NCBI GenBank assembly: GCA_023450085.1
Contig: JAEXHI010000025.1
Coordinates: 62,001 to 126,000, forward strand
Direction: 5' to 3'
Source of the DNA: Bacteroidota bacterium
GTDB taxonomy: Bacteria > Bacteroidota > Bacteroidia > Sphingobacteriales > Sphingobacteriaceae
DNA: 64,000 bases
Each line of letters opens with the position of its first letter. Position 1 is the stretch's first letter. The position numbers and the translations under genes are program-made. The notes below the pieces were generated by a model. It worked only from the letters and a program-made list of their open reading frames with translations. It did not search any database and was not told the origin of the DNA. Below are positions 8,462 to 17,247 of the stretch, in pieces.

Positions 8462-9604
8462 ATGGCCGATATGGAAAGACCCGACTTCGATAAACTGCTC
8501 GAAAAATACCACAAAGGTGAGTGTACTCCTCAAGAACTGGATTTTATAGAAAGTTGGTATCTGCAATATCATAAAGATGCTGAACCACTATCACAAGCGG
8601 AACTGGAGCATGAAGTAGCGCAAATGACCGAAAGTATGGGACCGAGGGTATCATTGGAAACTGCTCAGTCCTCCCTAATCCGGAGGTTGCGTTTACCTTT
8701 AGGCATTGCGGCTTCTATCTTAATGGTTTTCAGTATTGGTTATCTCCTTTTATTTAACAGTGCTAAAGAGCAGGAAATTGCCAAACAAGTAGCACCAATC
8801 AGTCCAGGAAGGCAAGCCGCCAGCCTGACCCTAGCCAATGGCAAAAAGATTTTCCTTTCGGACCAGCAAGCGGGCAAGGTGGCGCAAGAAGCAGGCGTAA
8901 GCATTTCGAAAACCAGCAATGGAGAATTGATTTATGAGATCATTGGAGTAAAGAATCAGCCACAAGGCTTCAATACCCTAGCTACTTCCAATGGAGAAAC
9001 CTATCGCGTTAAATTACCCGATGGGTCCATGGTATGGCTAAATGCGGCTTCTTCATTACAATATCCCGTTTCCTTTCAAAACAGCAAGAATAGGGAAGTT
9101 CAGCTTTCGGGCGAAGCCTATTTTGAAATTTCTAAAGACCGCCAACATCCATTCATTGTCAAGTCTAAAGGGCAACAGGTGGAAGTGTTGGGAACCCATT
9201 TCAACGTCAACGCCTATAAGGAAGAACCCAATATCCTTACCACTTTGCTAGAGGGAAGTGTCCGTTTAACCTCAACAAATAATGGTATGGCTAAGGTTTT
9301 AAAACCTGGGCAACAAGCAGCATTAAGTGCTGATCAAATTCAAATACAACCCATTGACACCCGCTCGGTTACTGCTTGGAAAGATGGCTATTTCCGTTTC
9401 AAGAATGAAAGCTTACCAAGCATTATGCGGAAAATATCACGTTGGTACAATGTAGAGGTTGTTTTTGAAAAAGGAATTCCAGAAGATACCTACAGTGGTG
9501 CAGTGGCACGTCACGACGATATCAGTCAAGTGCTCGAAATTATGGAGGGCTCAAACAATATTCATTTTACCATTAAAGAAAGGAGGATCATCGTTAGTAA
9601 ATAA
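8462..9604 (+). CDS. FecR-family anti-sigma factor
   Basis: 380 residues spanning the inner membrane. Residues about 1-78 form the cytosolic sigma-binding part (PDFDKLLEKYHKGECTPQEL); a single transmembrane segment lies at about 79-98 (PLGIAASILMVFSIGYLLLF); the periplasmic FecR domain is at about 172-270 (RVKLPDGSMVWLNAASSLQY, GEAYFEI, VEVLGTHFNVNAY); and a C-terminal DUF4974/STN-like domain is at about 310-380. The role by family is to hold the ECF sigma factor at 7793 and take a signal from the STN domain of the receptor at 9762. The architecture is complete, with no missing domain. Confidence 0.93.
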   Translation: MADMERPDFDKLLEKYHKGECTPQELDFIESWYLQYHKDAEPLSQAELEHEVAQMTESMGPRVSLETAQSSLIRRLRLPLGIAASILMVFSIGYLLLFNSAKEQEIAKQVAPISPGRQAASLTLANGKKIFLSDQQAGKVAQEAGVSISKTSNGELIYEIIGVKNQPQGFNTLATSNGETYRVKLPDGSMVWLNAASSLQYPVSFQNSKNREVQLSGEAYFEISKDRQHPFIVKSKGQQVEVLGTHFNVNAYKEEPNILTTLLEGSVRLTSTNNGMAKVLKPGQQAALSADQIQIQPIDTRSVTAWKDGYFRFKNESLPSIMRKISRWYNVEVVFEKGIPEDTYSGAVARHDDISQVLEIMEGSNNIHFTIKERRIIVSK

Positions 9605-9618
9605 ACCATAATCCGATG

Positions 9619-9675
9619 GTCATCATAAAAAAAAAGCCACCCCAGTTTTGCTGAGATGGGCTTAAACATGATGAC
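9619..9675 (+). other. Hairpin in the FecR-receptor gap
   Basis: Outer arms GTCATCAT (9619-9626) and ATGATGAC (9668-9675) enclose an inner stem AAGCC/GGCTT with a CAG/CTG extension. There is no T run after it on this strand, so it is more likely an mRNA processing or attenuation structure than a strong terminator. Confidence 0.4.
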
Positions 9676-9761
9676 AAATAATTAGAACTATTTGATAACC
9701 TGCTGACATCCCCTACTGCTTCGAAACCGAGTGGATGTTTCGCAAATAACATGCATTACAA

Positions 9762-12700
9762 ATGTACGGTTTTTACCAAAACAAACTCGTATGGCCTTGG
9801 CGTCGTACTATTAAGATACTATTAATGATAAAATTGACCACATTAATGCTCTTCGTTACCATACTACAAGTGAGTGCGGCTACTTTTGCACAAAAGGTCA
9901 CCCTAAATGTAACCAACACCCCCTTAGAAAAGGTATTTGACAGCATCCGCGACCAAAGCGGTGTCGATTTCTTTTTCTCCGCCTCACTTATTGGCAAGGC
10001 AAAACCAGTGAGCATCCGTATTAAGGATGTAGCATTAAATGTGGCCTTAGCTGAAATCTTCAAAGATCAACCACTTACCTACACCATTAGAAACAACTCG
10101 GTGAAAGTGATGGCCAAAACCTATAGCAGAGCTGAAAAACCAGGTCGAATTTCAGGCAAAATTGTAGATGAAAAAGGCCTACCCCTTCCTGGAGCCAACA
10201 TTAAAGTAGTAGAAAATGGCATGGGTACCCAATCTGGCACCGACGGTTCTTACCTCCTTAGCCTGCCAGCAGGCACTTACACGTTGGAATTCAGCTATGT
10301 GTCTTTCGTTACCCAACGAGTAACCGGTGTAGTTGTGATTGAAGACAAAAACACACCTCTTGAAATCTCCCTTAAAACAGACTCAAAAGGGTTAAAGGAA
10401 GTAGTGGTGACTTCTGGCTACCAAAAAGCATCGACGGAAGGTTTATTAGCTAAACAGAAAAATGCCTCGGAGATTAGCAATGGCATTAGCGCCGAACAAA
10501 TTGGACGCACACCCGACAAAAACATTGGCGAGAGCTTAAAACGAATTAGCGGTGTAAGTACGGTAGACAACAAGTTTGTATTAGTACGTGGTATTGGTGA
10601 ACGTTACAATGCTGCCATGTTAGACGGCATAACCCTGCCAAGCACCGAAGCGCAAACACGTAATTTTTCCTTTGACCTTATCCCTACTAACTTGGTGGAC
10701 AATGTAGTGGTGAGCAAAACGGTAACGCCCGACATGAATGCAAGTTTTGGTGGAGGTTTGATCCAAATCAACACCAAAGATATTCCAGCAGATAACTTCA
10801 TGAGCTTTACGGCGGGCACTTCTTACAATGACCAATCGACAGGTAAAGATTTTCTCAGCCATGAAAGAGGAAAGTATGATTACTTTGGTTTTGACGATGG
10901 CAGAAGAAAATTCCCTACCGATTTACAACATACGGATAGAGGAGTTGCGCCAAATACTGGCTTAAGCAATGCCGAATTTCAGCAAAAAGTAGATCAACAG
11001 AGCCAAAAGTTTAAGACCGATAACTTTAGTCTTTACAAATACAAAGCCGCACCTTCACAAAACTACCAGTTTAGTATTGGTCGTTTAATTGCCATGGATA
11101 CGGCCAAGCAAAATAAGCTAGGTTTTACTGGCGCACTTAGCTACCGCAACACGCAAGCTATCGCCAATTTTGACCAACAGCGAAGAAATGGCTGGGAGCC
11201 TACTTTTAACAACTATGGCGCCACCTATCAATTTAACACTACTTTAGGCGCCTTATTAAATATTGGATTACAATTGGGAAGCAACCGTTTCAGCTTGCGT
11301 AATACCTATACTCATTTGTATGATAATGCATTGATCAGAACTACGGGCTATGATCTAGATAATGGTGTTGTTGATATTACAAATGGTGTACCGCCTAATC
11401 AGATACAGGAAGCCGATGACCCAACGTTCACCAATTTACTGCAAAATAAATTAAGTGGGCTACACCAACTGGGCAGGGTAAAAATTGAGTGGAATGCTGC
11501 CAGAACGGGCATTGACCGTAAAGAAAAGGACTTGAGCATAGCCACAAGCAGCCCTGCACTCATTGGTAACGAATATCGATATTTTTATATTGCTTCTCCC
11601 CAAATTCAGGCGCAAATCACCCCGATGTCTCGCCATAATTATCACAACCAGGAAACAAATTATGCTTGGCAGTTAGATGCGAGTACTCCCTTTACCTTAG
11701 GCAGCTTGCGCAACTCGGTAAAAGCGGGCTACTTTGGCATTCGCAAAAGGGCCAAATTTAACTGGCAAATTGCTTCTTTTGTTTATAGTGCCAACCGAGA
11801 CGAAAGTTTAAGATATATCCCCTTACACCAAATGGTTAACCCAGCCAATTTTGGTGCAAACGGCTACAATTATGCCATTACCCAATACTATCTTGACAGC
11901 TATGATGGTAAAAGTAGCACGCATGCAGGTTATGTAATGTTTGATACCAGACTGATGGAGAAATTGCGTTTGGTATGGGGCCTCAGAGCGGAATATTACA
12001 AATACACTGAAATTAGAAACGGACAGTTTTTGCGAGGAACAAGCGAATTTCAATTGCCACCAGAAAAAACTTGGCAGCTTTTACCTTCCGCAAATTTGAC
12101 CTATAGCCCTATTAGCCAAATTAATTTAAGGGCCGCTGTTTCTAGCAGTGTGGTAAGACCTGAATTGATGGACAATAGCCAGTTTTTCAAATACAGTCCC
12201 CTACTTGGTGCTCAATTTGGTAACCAAGGTTTATCTAGTACCCGCATTAACAGCTACGACTTTAAGGCAGAATGGTTCCCTGGTTTAGGTGAAATTATTT
12301 CTGCAGGTGCCTTTTACAAAAAATTTGACAAGCCTGCCGAGCTCACCTTCAGCATTGCCACGGGTAATATTAATTATTATCTGGAAAATGCAGCAAGTGC
12401 CAAGGTTTATGGATTAGAATTTGAATTGAGAAAGAATCTTTCGTTCATCAGTCCGAATAAACTGTTAAGCAACATTATGGTGTATGGTAACCTTACCCTA
12501 CAAAAATCAAGTGTATTTGGAAGTTATCGCATAGACAATCCCGACACCAAAGTTGGTGGCAAAATCAGAGTGCCCGTTAAACAAGAAAGGTCAATGTACG
12601 GGCAAACGCCTTACCTCATCAACGCAGGCATTCAGTATACAGGCAATCGTCTTGGTTTCAATTTGGCTTATAATAAATCGGGATACAAAACCTATATCGT

Positions 12701-13004
12701 TAGTTTTTACACCAACCAAATTGAATACGAAATGCCTCGTGAACAAATAGATGCCCAAATCAGCTATCGGTTTTACAAAAACAAATTTGAGGTTAAACTC
12801 AATGCTGGAAACCTACTGAATAATGCTTCTACCTTTTTTGTGAATACCGGCAGTTATGACCGTGTGCCTTTTATCCCAGGCACTGGCGACAATGGACTAA
12901 GATTAAAAGAAGGATTTACAGACAAATATGAAGAAGGTGACCAAATACGATTTAAACAAAGGTTTGGACGTACCTACAGCACTTCACTTACTTATAACTT
13001 TTAA
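9762..13004 (+). CDS. TonB-dependent outer-membrane receptor with STN signalling domain
   Basis: 1080 residues. A long positively charged N-region precedes the signal peptide (LMLFVTILQVSAATFAQ, cleavage near residue 44). Domains: STN at about 45-115, which in this family signals to FecR; a carboxypeptidase-regulatory-like beta domain at about 130-210 (ISGKIVDEKGLPLPGANIKV); a plug at about 230-350 with LKRISGVSTVDNKFVLVRGI and the RYNAAMLDG stretch; then a beta-barrel ending in aromatic TYNF, the usual outer-membrane insertion signal. It imports a ligand using TonB/ExbBD energy; the ligand is unknown. The plug resembles the RG-x-G-x-R family rather than classical SusC, and there is no SusD next to it. 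A lipoprotein gene follows after 11 bp, so the two are co-transcribed. Confidence 0.92.
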   Translation: MYGFYQNKLVWPWRRTIKILLMIKLTTLMLFVTILQVSAATFAQKVTLNVTNTPLEKVFDSIRDQSGVDFFFSASLIGKAKPVSIRIKDVALNVALAEIFKDQPLTYTIRNNSVKVMAKTYSRAEKPGRISGKIVDEKGLPLPGANIKVVENGMGTQSGTDGSYLLSLPAGTYTLEFSYVSFVTQRVTGVVVIEDKNTPLEISLKTDSKGLKEVVVTSGYQKASTEGLLAKQKNASEISNGISAEQIGRTPDKNIGESLKRISGVSTVDNKFVLVRGIGERYNAAMLDGITLPSTEAQTRNFSFDLIPTNLVDNVVVSKTVTPDMNASFGGGLIQINTKDIPADNFMSFTAGTSYNDQSTGKDFLSHERGKYDYFGFDDGRRKFPTDLQHTDRGVAPNTGLSNAEFQQKVDQQSQKFKTDNFSLYKYKAAPSQNYQFSIGRLIAMDTAKQNKLGFTGALSYRNTQAIANFDQQRRNGWEPTFNNYGATYQFNTTLGALLNIGLQLGSNRFSLRNTYTHLYDNALIRTTGYDLDNGVVDITNGVPPNQIQEADDPTFTNLLQNKLSGLHQLGRVKIEWNAARTGIDRKEKDLSIATSSPALIGNEYRYFYIASPQIQAQITPMSRHNYHNQETNYAWQLDASTPFTLGSLRNSVKAGYFGIRKRAKFNWQIASFVYSANRDESLRYIPLHQMVNPANFGANGYNYAITQYYLDSYDGKSSTHAGYVMFDTRLMEKLRLVWGLRAEYYKYTEIRNGQFLRGTSEFQLPPEKTWQLLPSANLTYSPISQINLRAAVSSSVVRPELMDNSQFFKYSPLLGAQFGNQGLSSTRINSYDFKAEWFPGLGEIISAGAFYKKFDKPAELTFSIATGNINYYLENAASAKVYGLEFELRKNLSFISPNKLLSNIMVYGNLTLQKSSVFGSYRIDNPDTKVGGKIRVPVKQERSMYGQTPYLINAGIQYTGNRLGFNLAYNKSGYKTYIVSFYTNQIEYEMPREQIDAQISYRFYKNKFEVKLNAGNLLNNASTFFVNTGSYDRVPFIPGTGDNGLRLKEGFTDKYEEGDQIRFKQRFGRTYSTSLTYNF

Positions 13005-13015
13005 AGTATTTAAAA

Positions 13016-14113
13016 ATGAAAGCAAATTTATTAAAGCTATGCATGGCCAGTTTAATGCTCGTCACCTTTTACACATCCTGTAATAAAAAAGAACTGGCCA
13101 ACCCAGAACAGGGCCAAGTGGTAAAGTTGAGCATCGGCGGAAGTTCTACCGAACCGTTAGAATTTATCTACAAAGATGAGGTGGTTGCTGCAACCACAAA
13201 TATTGGCGGCATATCTATGAATGTATTACTATCTGTTAATGGACAAGATGCGGAAGTGAAAATTAGAAAAAAAGGATCGACCGAGATCTTACAAAGCAAA
13301 ACCATTACCAATGCTCCTTACTCGCAATTTATCAATGTTTACTATGATGGCGACAAGTTATATGAAAATGCTGTATTATTATTGATAAAAGGCTATGCCA
13401 TTTCGGGTGAGCTGGAATTTTTGGTTGACGGGAAACTGTTAAGTGGAGGTTCGGCACAAATTGAAAACAGGCTCAACATTTTGATGGATAAAAATGGGAC
13501 AAGAGAACTCACTATCCGTAAAAAGGGAGAAACTACGGTGTTGTTTAGCAAAACCATTTCGGCTAGCCCTACACAACAATCGCTAGTGTTTCTTTTTGAT
13601 GGAACCAATATTGTTAGCAATGTAGCACTTGCGCCACCTTCAAATCCACAAAACATGATGATCAGTGCCAGGTTTCAAACCATCTTTCCTCTTCAATTCA
13701 AGAATGTTGATGTAGATTTGGTATTTTACACCAGAGTTAGAAGTGCCGCAAATACGGTGGTTGGCACAAAAGTGATTCCCGAACTGAGATTTAGGCTTCC
13801 TAAAGACGGCTCTTTTAATACCTTGGAACTACCACCTCTACCTTCATCAGACCTTATCTACAATTTTGACATTGTGGAAAGTGGAACCACATTAGATCCT
13901 TACACCAATGGAACACCTTTAATATTAAATGGCTACAGTATTAAGCCTAACGAAGGCAGAACAACTTCGCAATATGTTACTGACCCCATTATATTTGAGG
14001 CTGGAAAATCAAAATTATTGGTCATCACCGATCAAAGAACCTTGGCACCTACTTTAAAAGCGGTGTACGTATCGGGAGGAAAAGTAACCGACCTTTCTCA
14101 ATATTTTCAATAA
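13016..14113 (+). CDS. Lipoprotein with tandem beta repeats, partner of the TonB receptor
   Basis: 365 residues; a type II signal peptide ends in FYTSC, C22 lipidated, followed by NKKE. I see an internal duplication of roughly 75 residues: EPLEFIYKDE ... VKIRKKGSTEILQSKTI ... INVYYDGDKLYENAVLL (about 47-125) matches GELEFLVDGK ... LTIRKKGETTVLFSKTI ... LVFLFDGTNIVSNVAL (about 129-205). The rest is beta-rich. It lies 11 bp after the receptor and before a strong terminator, so it ends this locus and probably acts with the receptor at the cell surface, in the place SusD usually occupies. There is no catalytic motif. The family is unrecognised, possibly distantly DUF4397-like. Confidence 0.8.
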   Translation: MKANLLKLCMASLMLVTFYTSCNKKELANPEQGQVVKLSIGGSSTEPLEFIYKDEVVAATTNIGGISMNVLLSVNGQDAEVKIRKKGSTEILQSKTITNAPYSQFINVYYDGDKLYENAVLLLIKGYAISGELEFLVDGKLLSGGSAQIENRLNILMDKNGTRELTIRKKGETTVLFSKTISASPTQQSLVFLFDGTNIVSNVALAPPSNPQNMMISARFQTIFPLQFKNVDVDLVFYTRVRSAANTVVGTKVIPELRFRLPKDGSFNTLELPPLPSSDLIYNFDIVESGTTLDPYTNGTPLILNGYSIKPNEGRTTSQYVTDPIIFEAGKSKLLVITDQRTLAPTLKAVYVSGGKVTDLSQYFQ

Positions 14114-14175
14114 ATATGCTAACAAGCGATTTTACAATAGGCATCCACATCATAGTGCTATTTTAAAATAAAAAC

Positions 14176-14204
14176 GAAAGCCCCGCAAATGCGGGGCTTT
14201 CTTC
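14176..14204 (+). terminator. Rho-independent terminator of the 7.8-14.1 kb locus
   Basis: A perfect 11-bp stem GAAAGCCCCGC (14176-14186) / GCGGGGCTTTC (14191-14201), loop AAAT, followed by TTCGTTTT. The flanks (AAAACG/CGTTTT) extend the pairing. Confidence 0.85.
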
Positions 14205-14233
14205 GTTTTAACATATATATTATTCTTCTTCTT

Positions 14234-14578
14234 GTCATTCCGAGCATGCTCGGAATGACAAAATAGGAACGGAACTACTAATGCACATACTAATTACTAA
14301 CTCCTAATTCCTAGCCCCTAACCTCTAAATAAGAAATCCTTCTCCCGAATAGTCGGTACGGATGCATTCATGACGACCGATGAACTTAACAAGTGAACTA
14401 ATGAGCCAATCTCGAAGTGTCGGGACTAATTCCTAACCACCAGGCCCTAGTCCCTACTAAAAAGAGATCCTTCGCTTTGCTCTGGATGACAAAATAGGAG
14501 CGGAACTAATGGAACTAATGAACTAATTCCTAACCACTAGCTACTAGTTCCTAGCCCCTAACCCCTAGTTCCTATTTA
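14234..14578. repeat. Composite repeat block: hairpin element plus three CTARNNN heptad arrays
   Basis: The gap between the terminator and the TetR gene is repeat throughout. It opens with a perfect 26-bp palindrome at 14234-14259 (arm GTCATTCCGAGCA), then AAAATAGGAACGGA. Three arrays of a 7-bp unit CTA(A/G)NNN follow: 14290-14331 (6 units), 14426-14460 (5 units, one altered to CCAGGCC), and 14523-14578 (8 units). A diverged copy of the hairpin element (GATCCTTCGCTTTGCTCTGG) lies at 14466-14485. The third array ends 36 bp before the TetR operator-like site. No gene is seen here. Confidence 0.85.
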
Positions 14579-14613
14579 CCAAACAATCAACCCAAAGTCA
14601 AAATCAGCACAAA

Positions 14614-14645
14614 TAGACAAGTCTGTATATTTATACCTATATTTG
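14614..14645 (+). promoter_or_regulatory. Putative TetR operator and -7 element
   Basis: ATAGAC-AA-GTCTGT (14614-14627), an imperfect inverted repeat of the TAGAC/GTCTA type used by several TetR-family repressors, then TATATTTG (14638-14645), a match to the -7 element. TATATTTG is only 4 nt from the TetR ATG, so a transcript would be nearly leaderless. No -33 TTG is present. Autoregulation by the adjacent TetR protein is inferred. Confidence 0.45.
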
Positions 14646-14649
14646 CTTT

Positions 14650-15213
14650 ATGAAACAACGAGGACAGGTAGTTTTTGATAAAATTTTGGATACTGCAGAA
14701 AGACTCTTCTATGTACAGGGCTATTGCAATACGGGAATTAACCAAGTAATAGAAGAAGCAGACATTGCCAAAGCTTCTCTGTATAAACATTTCAGCACTA
14801 AAACCGATTTGTTGGTGGCCTACATTGAGCGTACTCACGAAAGGTGGTTTAATCGCCTAAAAGAGGCGATCGATCAAACCCAAGATCCTAAAGAAAAACT
14901 ATTGGTATTATTCGATTATCATTTAGAACGTCAGGAAATCAGACAATTTGGGGGTTGCCCTTTTATTAAGGCTCATGATGAAGCGGGCACCAATGATCCA
15001 AGGGTACTAGAAGAAATCAGAAAGGCCAAACAACATAGCCAAGATATCATCAAAGAATTGGTAAGCAAGTCCACACATCGACAACTACTTACCGATGAAC
15101 AACTTACCGAAACCATTTACCTCACTTTGGAAGGGGCCATTATCACTGCTTCGGTATTTAAGCAACCTGCACATCTCCAATCTGCCAGAAAAATCATCCA
15201 ACAATTGATCTAA
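14650..15213 (+). CDS. TetR/AcrR family transcriptional regulator
   Basis: 187 residues. The N-terminal DNA-binding domain (about 8-56) shows ILDTAERLFYVQGY, then the helix-turn-helix GINQVIEEADIAKASLYKHF with the family's SLYKHFSTKTDLL signature. The C-terminal helical ligand domain has FGGCPFIKAHDEAG, a pattern seen in TetR regulators of drug and xenobiotic exporters. The MFS gene starts 3 bp after the stop, so this is a regulator-exporter operon and the repressor probably responds to an MFS substrate. A palindromic operator candidate overlaps the promoter. Confidence 0.9.
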   Translation: MKQRGQVVFDKILDTAERLFYVQGYCNTGINQVIEEADIAKASLYKHFSTKTDLLVAYIERTHERWFNRLKEAIDQTQDPKEKLLVLFDYHLERQEIRQFGGCPFIKAHDEAGTNDPRVLEEIRKAKQHSQDIIKELVSKSTHRQLLTDEQLTETIYLTLEGAIITASVFKQPAHLQSARKIIQQLI

Positions 15214-15216
15214 AAC

Positions 15217-16644
15217 ATGAAAGACCTCAACAATAAATGGCTTGAACTAGCCATTGTACTCTCTGCTCCTTTACTATCTGTGATCGATGTATTTATCATC
15301 AATGTAGCTATTCCCGCCATTAAAAAAGGAGTACACGGAACCGATGCCGAAATTCAATTGGTTATTGCAGGTTACCTATTGGGTTATGCTGCTTTTCTGA
15401 TCACTGGTGGAAGGGCTGGCGATCACTTTGGTCGTAAAAAGGTATTTTTCTGGGGCATGTTTGCCTTTACTTTAACCTCCTGCTTGTGTGGTCTTTCGCA
15501 AACAGCCTTTCAACTAAATGTGACCAGGTTTTTTCAGGGCTTAAGTGCTTCATTTATGGTGCCACAAACCATTGCTTTTATCCAAGTACTATTCACTGAC
15601 ACCAAAGAAAGAGCCAAAGCCTTTGGACTTTATGGCATTACCCTTGGAGCTGCCGCAGCCATTGGACAAGTGTTAGGAGGCTACCTTGCCGACACCCATT
15701 GGGCTATTGCTGGATGGAGGCTTATCTTCTTTATCAATTTACCCATAGGCATACTTACCTTGTGGGCAACCTATAAGTATGTGACCGAAACGCCAAAACA
15801 CCAACAAACCAAGTTCGATTATAAAGGAGTTATCATTTTAACCGCAGCGCTGTTCTCGCTCATTTACCCTCTTATCCAAGGACGAGAAGCAGGATGGCCA
15901 CTTTGGAGCGTTATCCTGATTGTTTTGTCGATGTTGATCTTTGCCTATTTTATTTATAACCAGAAAAGCTTGCTTGCTAAAGGTGGTAACCCATTGGTTG
16001 ATGTGCGGTTATTTCAAATCAAGGACTTTAATATTGGTTTAATGGCCGTGCTTTTCCATTTTATGCTCCATACTTCTTATTTGCTGTTGAGCGCTGTGTA
16101 TCTGCAAAACGGATTGGGGGTTTCGGCATGGCATTGTGGGCTATATTTTGTATTGCCAGGCGCTTTGTTTATCCTATCCTCAGTAATTGCTTCGAGGGCA
16201 ATTATCAAATATGGTAAACGTGTACTACAACTGGGAGTATTTATCCTGATGCTTGCTTTTTACTTGCAAATGCAACTTTGGAAATCCGGCACCGAGGTTT
16301 GGCTAATTGTGAGTTTAATGGGCCTTTGGGGATTTGGCAATGGTCTGGTACTGCCATCCTTACTTAACATTGCGCTTAAAAATGTACCCTCGCAATATGC
16401 TGGAGCTGGAGCGGGCATTTATTCTACCTTTCAACAAACAGCCTCTGCTTTAGGAATTAGTATTATTGGAGGAGTGTTTTTTCACTACGCTAGCCAAAAC
16501 TGGCAAATTGCCTATCGTGCTGGAATGATTGGTTTGTTAATTTGCACTGCTTTGGTTGGCATCATGTTGTGGTTACTGCCAAAAACAAATAACCGCAATA
16601 AAGTAATCCCAAATTATCGGGACAAGTACCCGAATCGGAACTAA
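15217..16644 (+). CDS. MFS transporter, DHA2 (EmrB/QacA-like) drug exporter
   Basis: 475 residues with about 14 hydrophobic segments, the DHA2 pattern. Seen: DVFIINVAIPAI in TM1, the loop 2-3 motif GGRAGDHFGRKKVF (motif A), and motif C-like GAAAAIGQVLGGYLADTHWA in TM5. Family role: proton-driven efflux of toxic organic compounds across the inner membrane. It is 3 bp after its TetR gene. Oddly, the last 13 residues (VIPNYRDKYPNRN) and the stop codon are encoded by dispersed repeat sequence: ATCGGGACAAGTACCCGAA recurs at 17983-18001, and the stop TAA lies inside the first CTARNNN unit of the following array. The original C-terminus was probably replaced by repeat insertion; function is likely unaffected. 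Confidence 0.9.
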   Translation: MKDLNNKWLELAIVLSAPLLSVIDVFIINVAIPAIKKGVHGTDAEIQLVIAGYLLGYAAFLITGGRAGDHFGRKKVFFWGMFAFTLTSCLCGLSQTAFQLNVTRFFQGLSASFMVPQTIAFIQVLFTDTKERAKAFGLYGITLGAAAAIGQVLGGYLADTHWAIAGWRLIFFINLPIGILTLWATYKYVTETPKHQQTKFDYKGVIILTAALFSLIYPLIQGREAGWPLWSVILIVLSMLIFAYFIYNQKSLLAKGGNPLVDVRLFQIKDFNIGLMAVLFHFMLHTSYLLLSAVYLQNGLGVSAWHCGLYFVLPGALFILSSVIASRAIIKYGKRVLQLGVFILMLAFYLQMQLWKSGTEVWLIVSLMGLWGFGNGLVLPSLLNIALKNVPSQYAGAGAGIYSTFQQTASALGISIIGGVFFHYASQNWQIAYRAGMIGLLICTALVGIMLWLLPKTNNRNKVIPNYRDKYPNRN

Positions 16645-16724
16645 TTACTAACAACTAACCACTAGCCACTAACTCCTAACCACTAGTTCCTAATCCCTAA
16701 CTCCTATCTACTAACTCCTAAAAA
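16641..16724. repeat. CTARNNN heptad array, 12 units, between the MFS gene and ogt
   Basis: Twelve consecutive 7-bp units with no phase slip: CTAATTA, CTAACAA, CTAACCA, CTAGCCA, CTAACTC, CTAACCA, CTAGTTC, CTAATCC, CTAACTC, CTATCTA, CTAACTC, CTAAAAA. It contains the MFS stop codon and runs to 2 bp before the ogt ATG, so it forms the whole MFS-ogt gap. Confidence 0.95.
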
Positions 16725-16726
16725 AA

Positions 16727-17236
16727 ATGACCTCACCAACATTATCTTATAAAGACATTCCTTCACCCGTAGGGCACATTAGGCTTATTGCTAACGATGA
16801 AGGTTTAGTGGCCATTCTTTGGGAGGGCGAAGATTACCGTAGAACCAAATTAACTACGCCACAATTAAATCCTGAACACCCCATCTTGTTACAGACAGCG
16901 CAACAACTGACGGAATATTTTAGGCTAGAACGTCACACTTTTGATATTCCTTTGGCACTTGAGGGCACACCCTTTCAGTTAAGGGTATGGAATGCCTTGC
17001 TCGACATTCCCTACGGTATTACCAAAACCTATGGCGAACTGGCCAAGCTACTGGGCGACATTAAAGCAGTACGTGCGGTAGGTGGCGCATTGAACAAAAA
17101 CCCTATATCCATTATTGTCCCCTGCCATCGTGTGGTAGGTACTTCTGGCAAACTGGTAGGATTTGCGGGTGGGCTTAACAATAAATCAGTACTACTAGAT
17201 TTGGAGACGACCTATACCCAACCCAAACTTTTTTAA
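16727..17236 (+). CDS. ogt: Methylated-DNA--protein-cysteine methyltransferase
   Basis: 169 residues. A suicide enzyme that moves the alkyl group from O6-alkylguanine to its own cysteine. The active-site signature IIVPCHRVVG puts the acceptor at C133, preceded by the DNA-binding helix-turn-helix region (PYGITKTYGELAKLLG and AVRAVGGALNKNP), and it ends with the GFAGGLNNKSVLL stretch of the family. The N-terminal domain is short, as usual for Ogt. The leader is made entirely of CTARNNN heptads and shows no Shine-Dalgarno; a run of seven A precedes the ATG. The alkA-like gene follows after 11 bp: an alkylation-repair pair. No Ada-type regulator is present. Confidence 0.93.
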   Translation: MTSPTLSYKDIPSPVGHIRLIANDEGLVAILWEGEDYRRTKLTTPQLNPEHPILLQTAQQLTEYFRLERHTFDIPLALEGTPFQLRVWNALLDIPYGITKTYGELAKLLGDIKAVRAVGGALNKNPISIIVPCHRVVGTSGKLVGFAGGLNNKSVLLDLETTYTQPKLF

Positions 17237-17247
17237 CTGCTGAAATT

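Noticed and set aside
14587..14838. 83-codon minus-strand frame over the TetR start
   Set aside because: Overlaps the TetR gene and its promoter in antisense; shadow frame.
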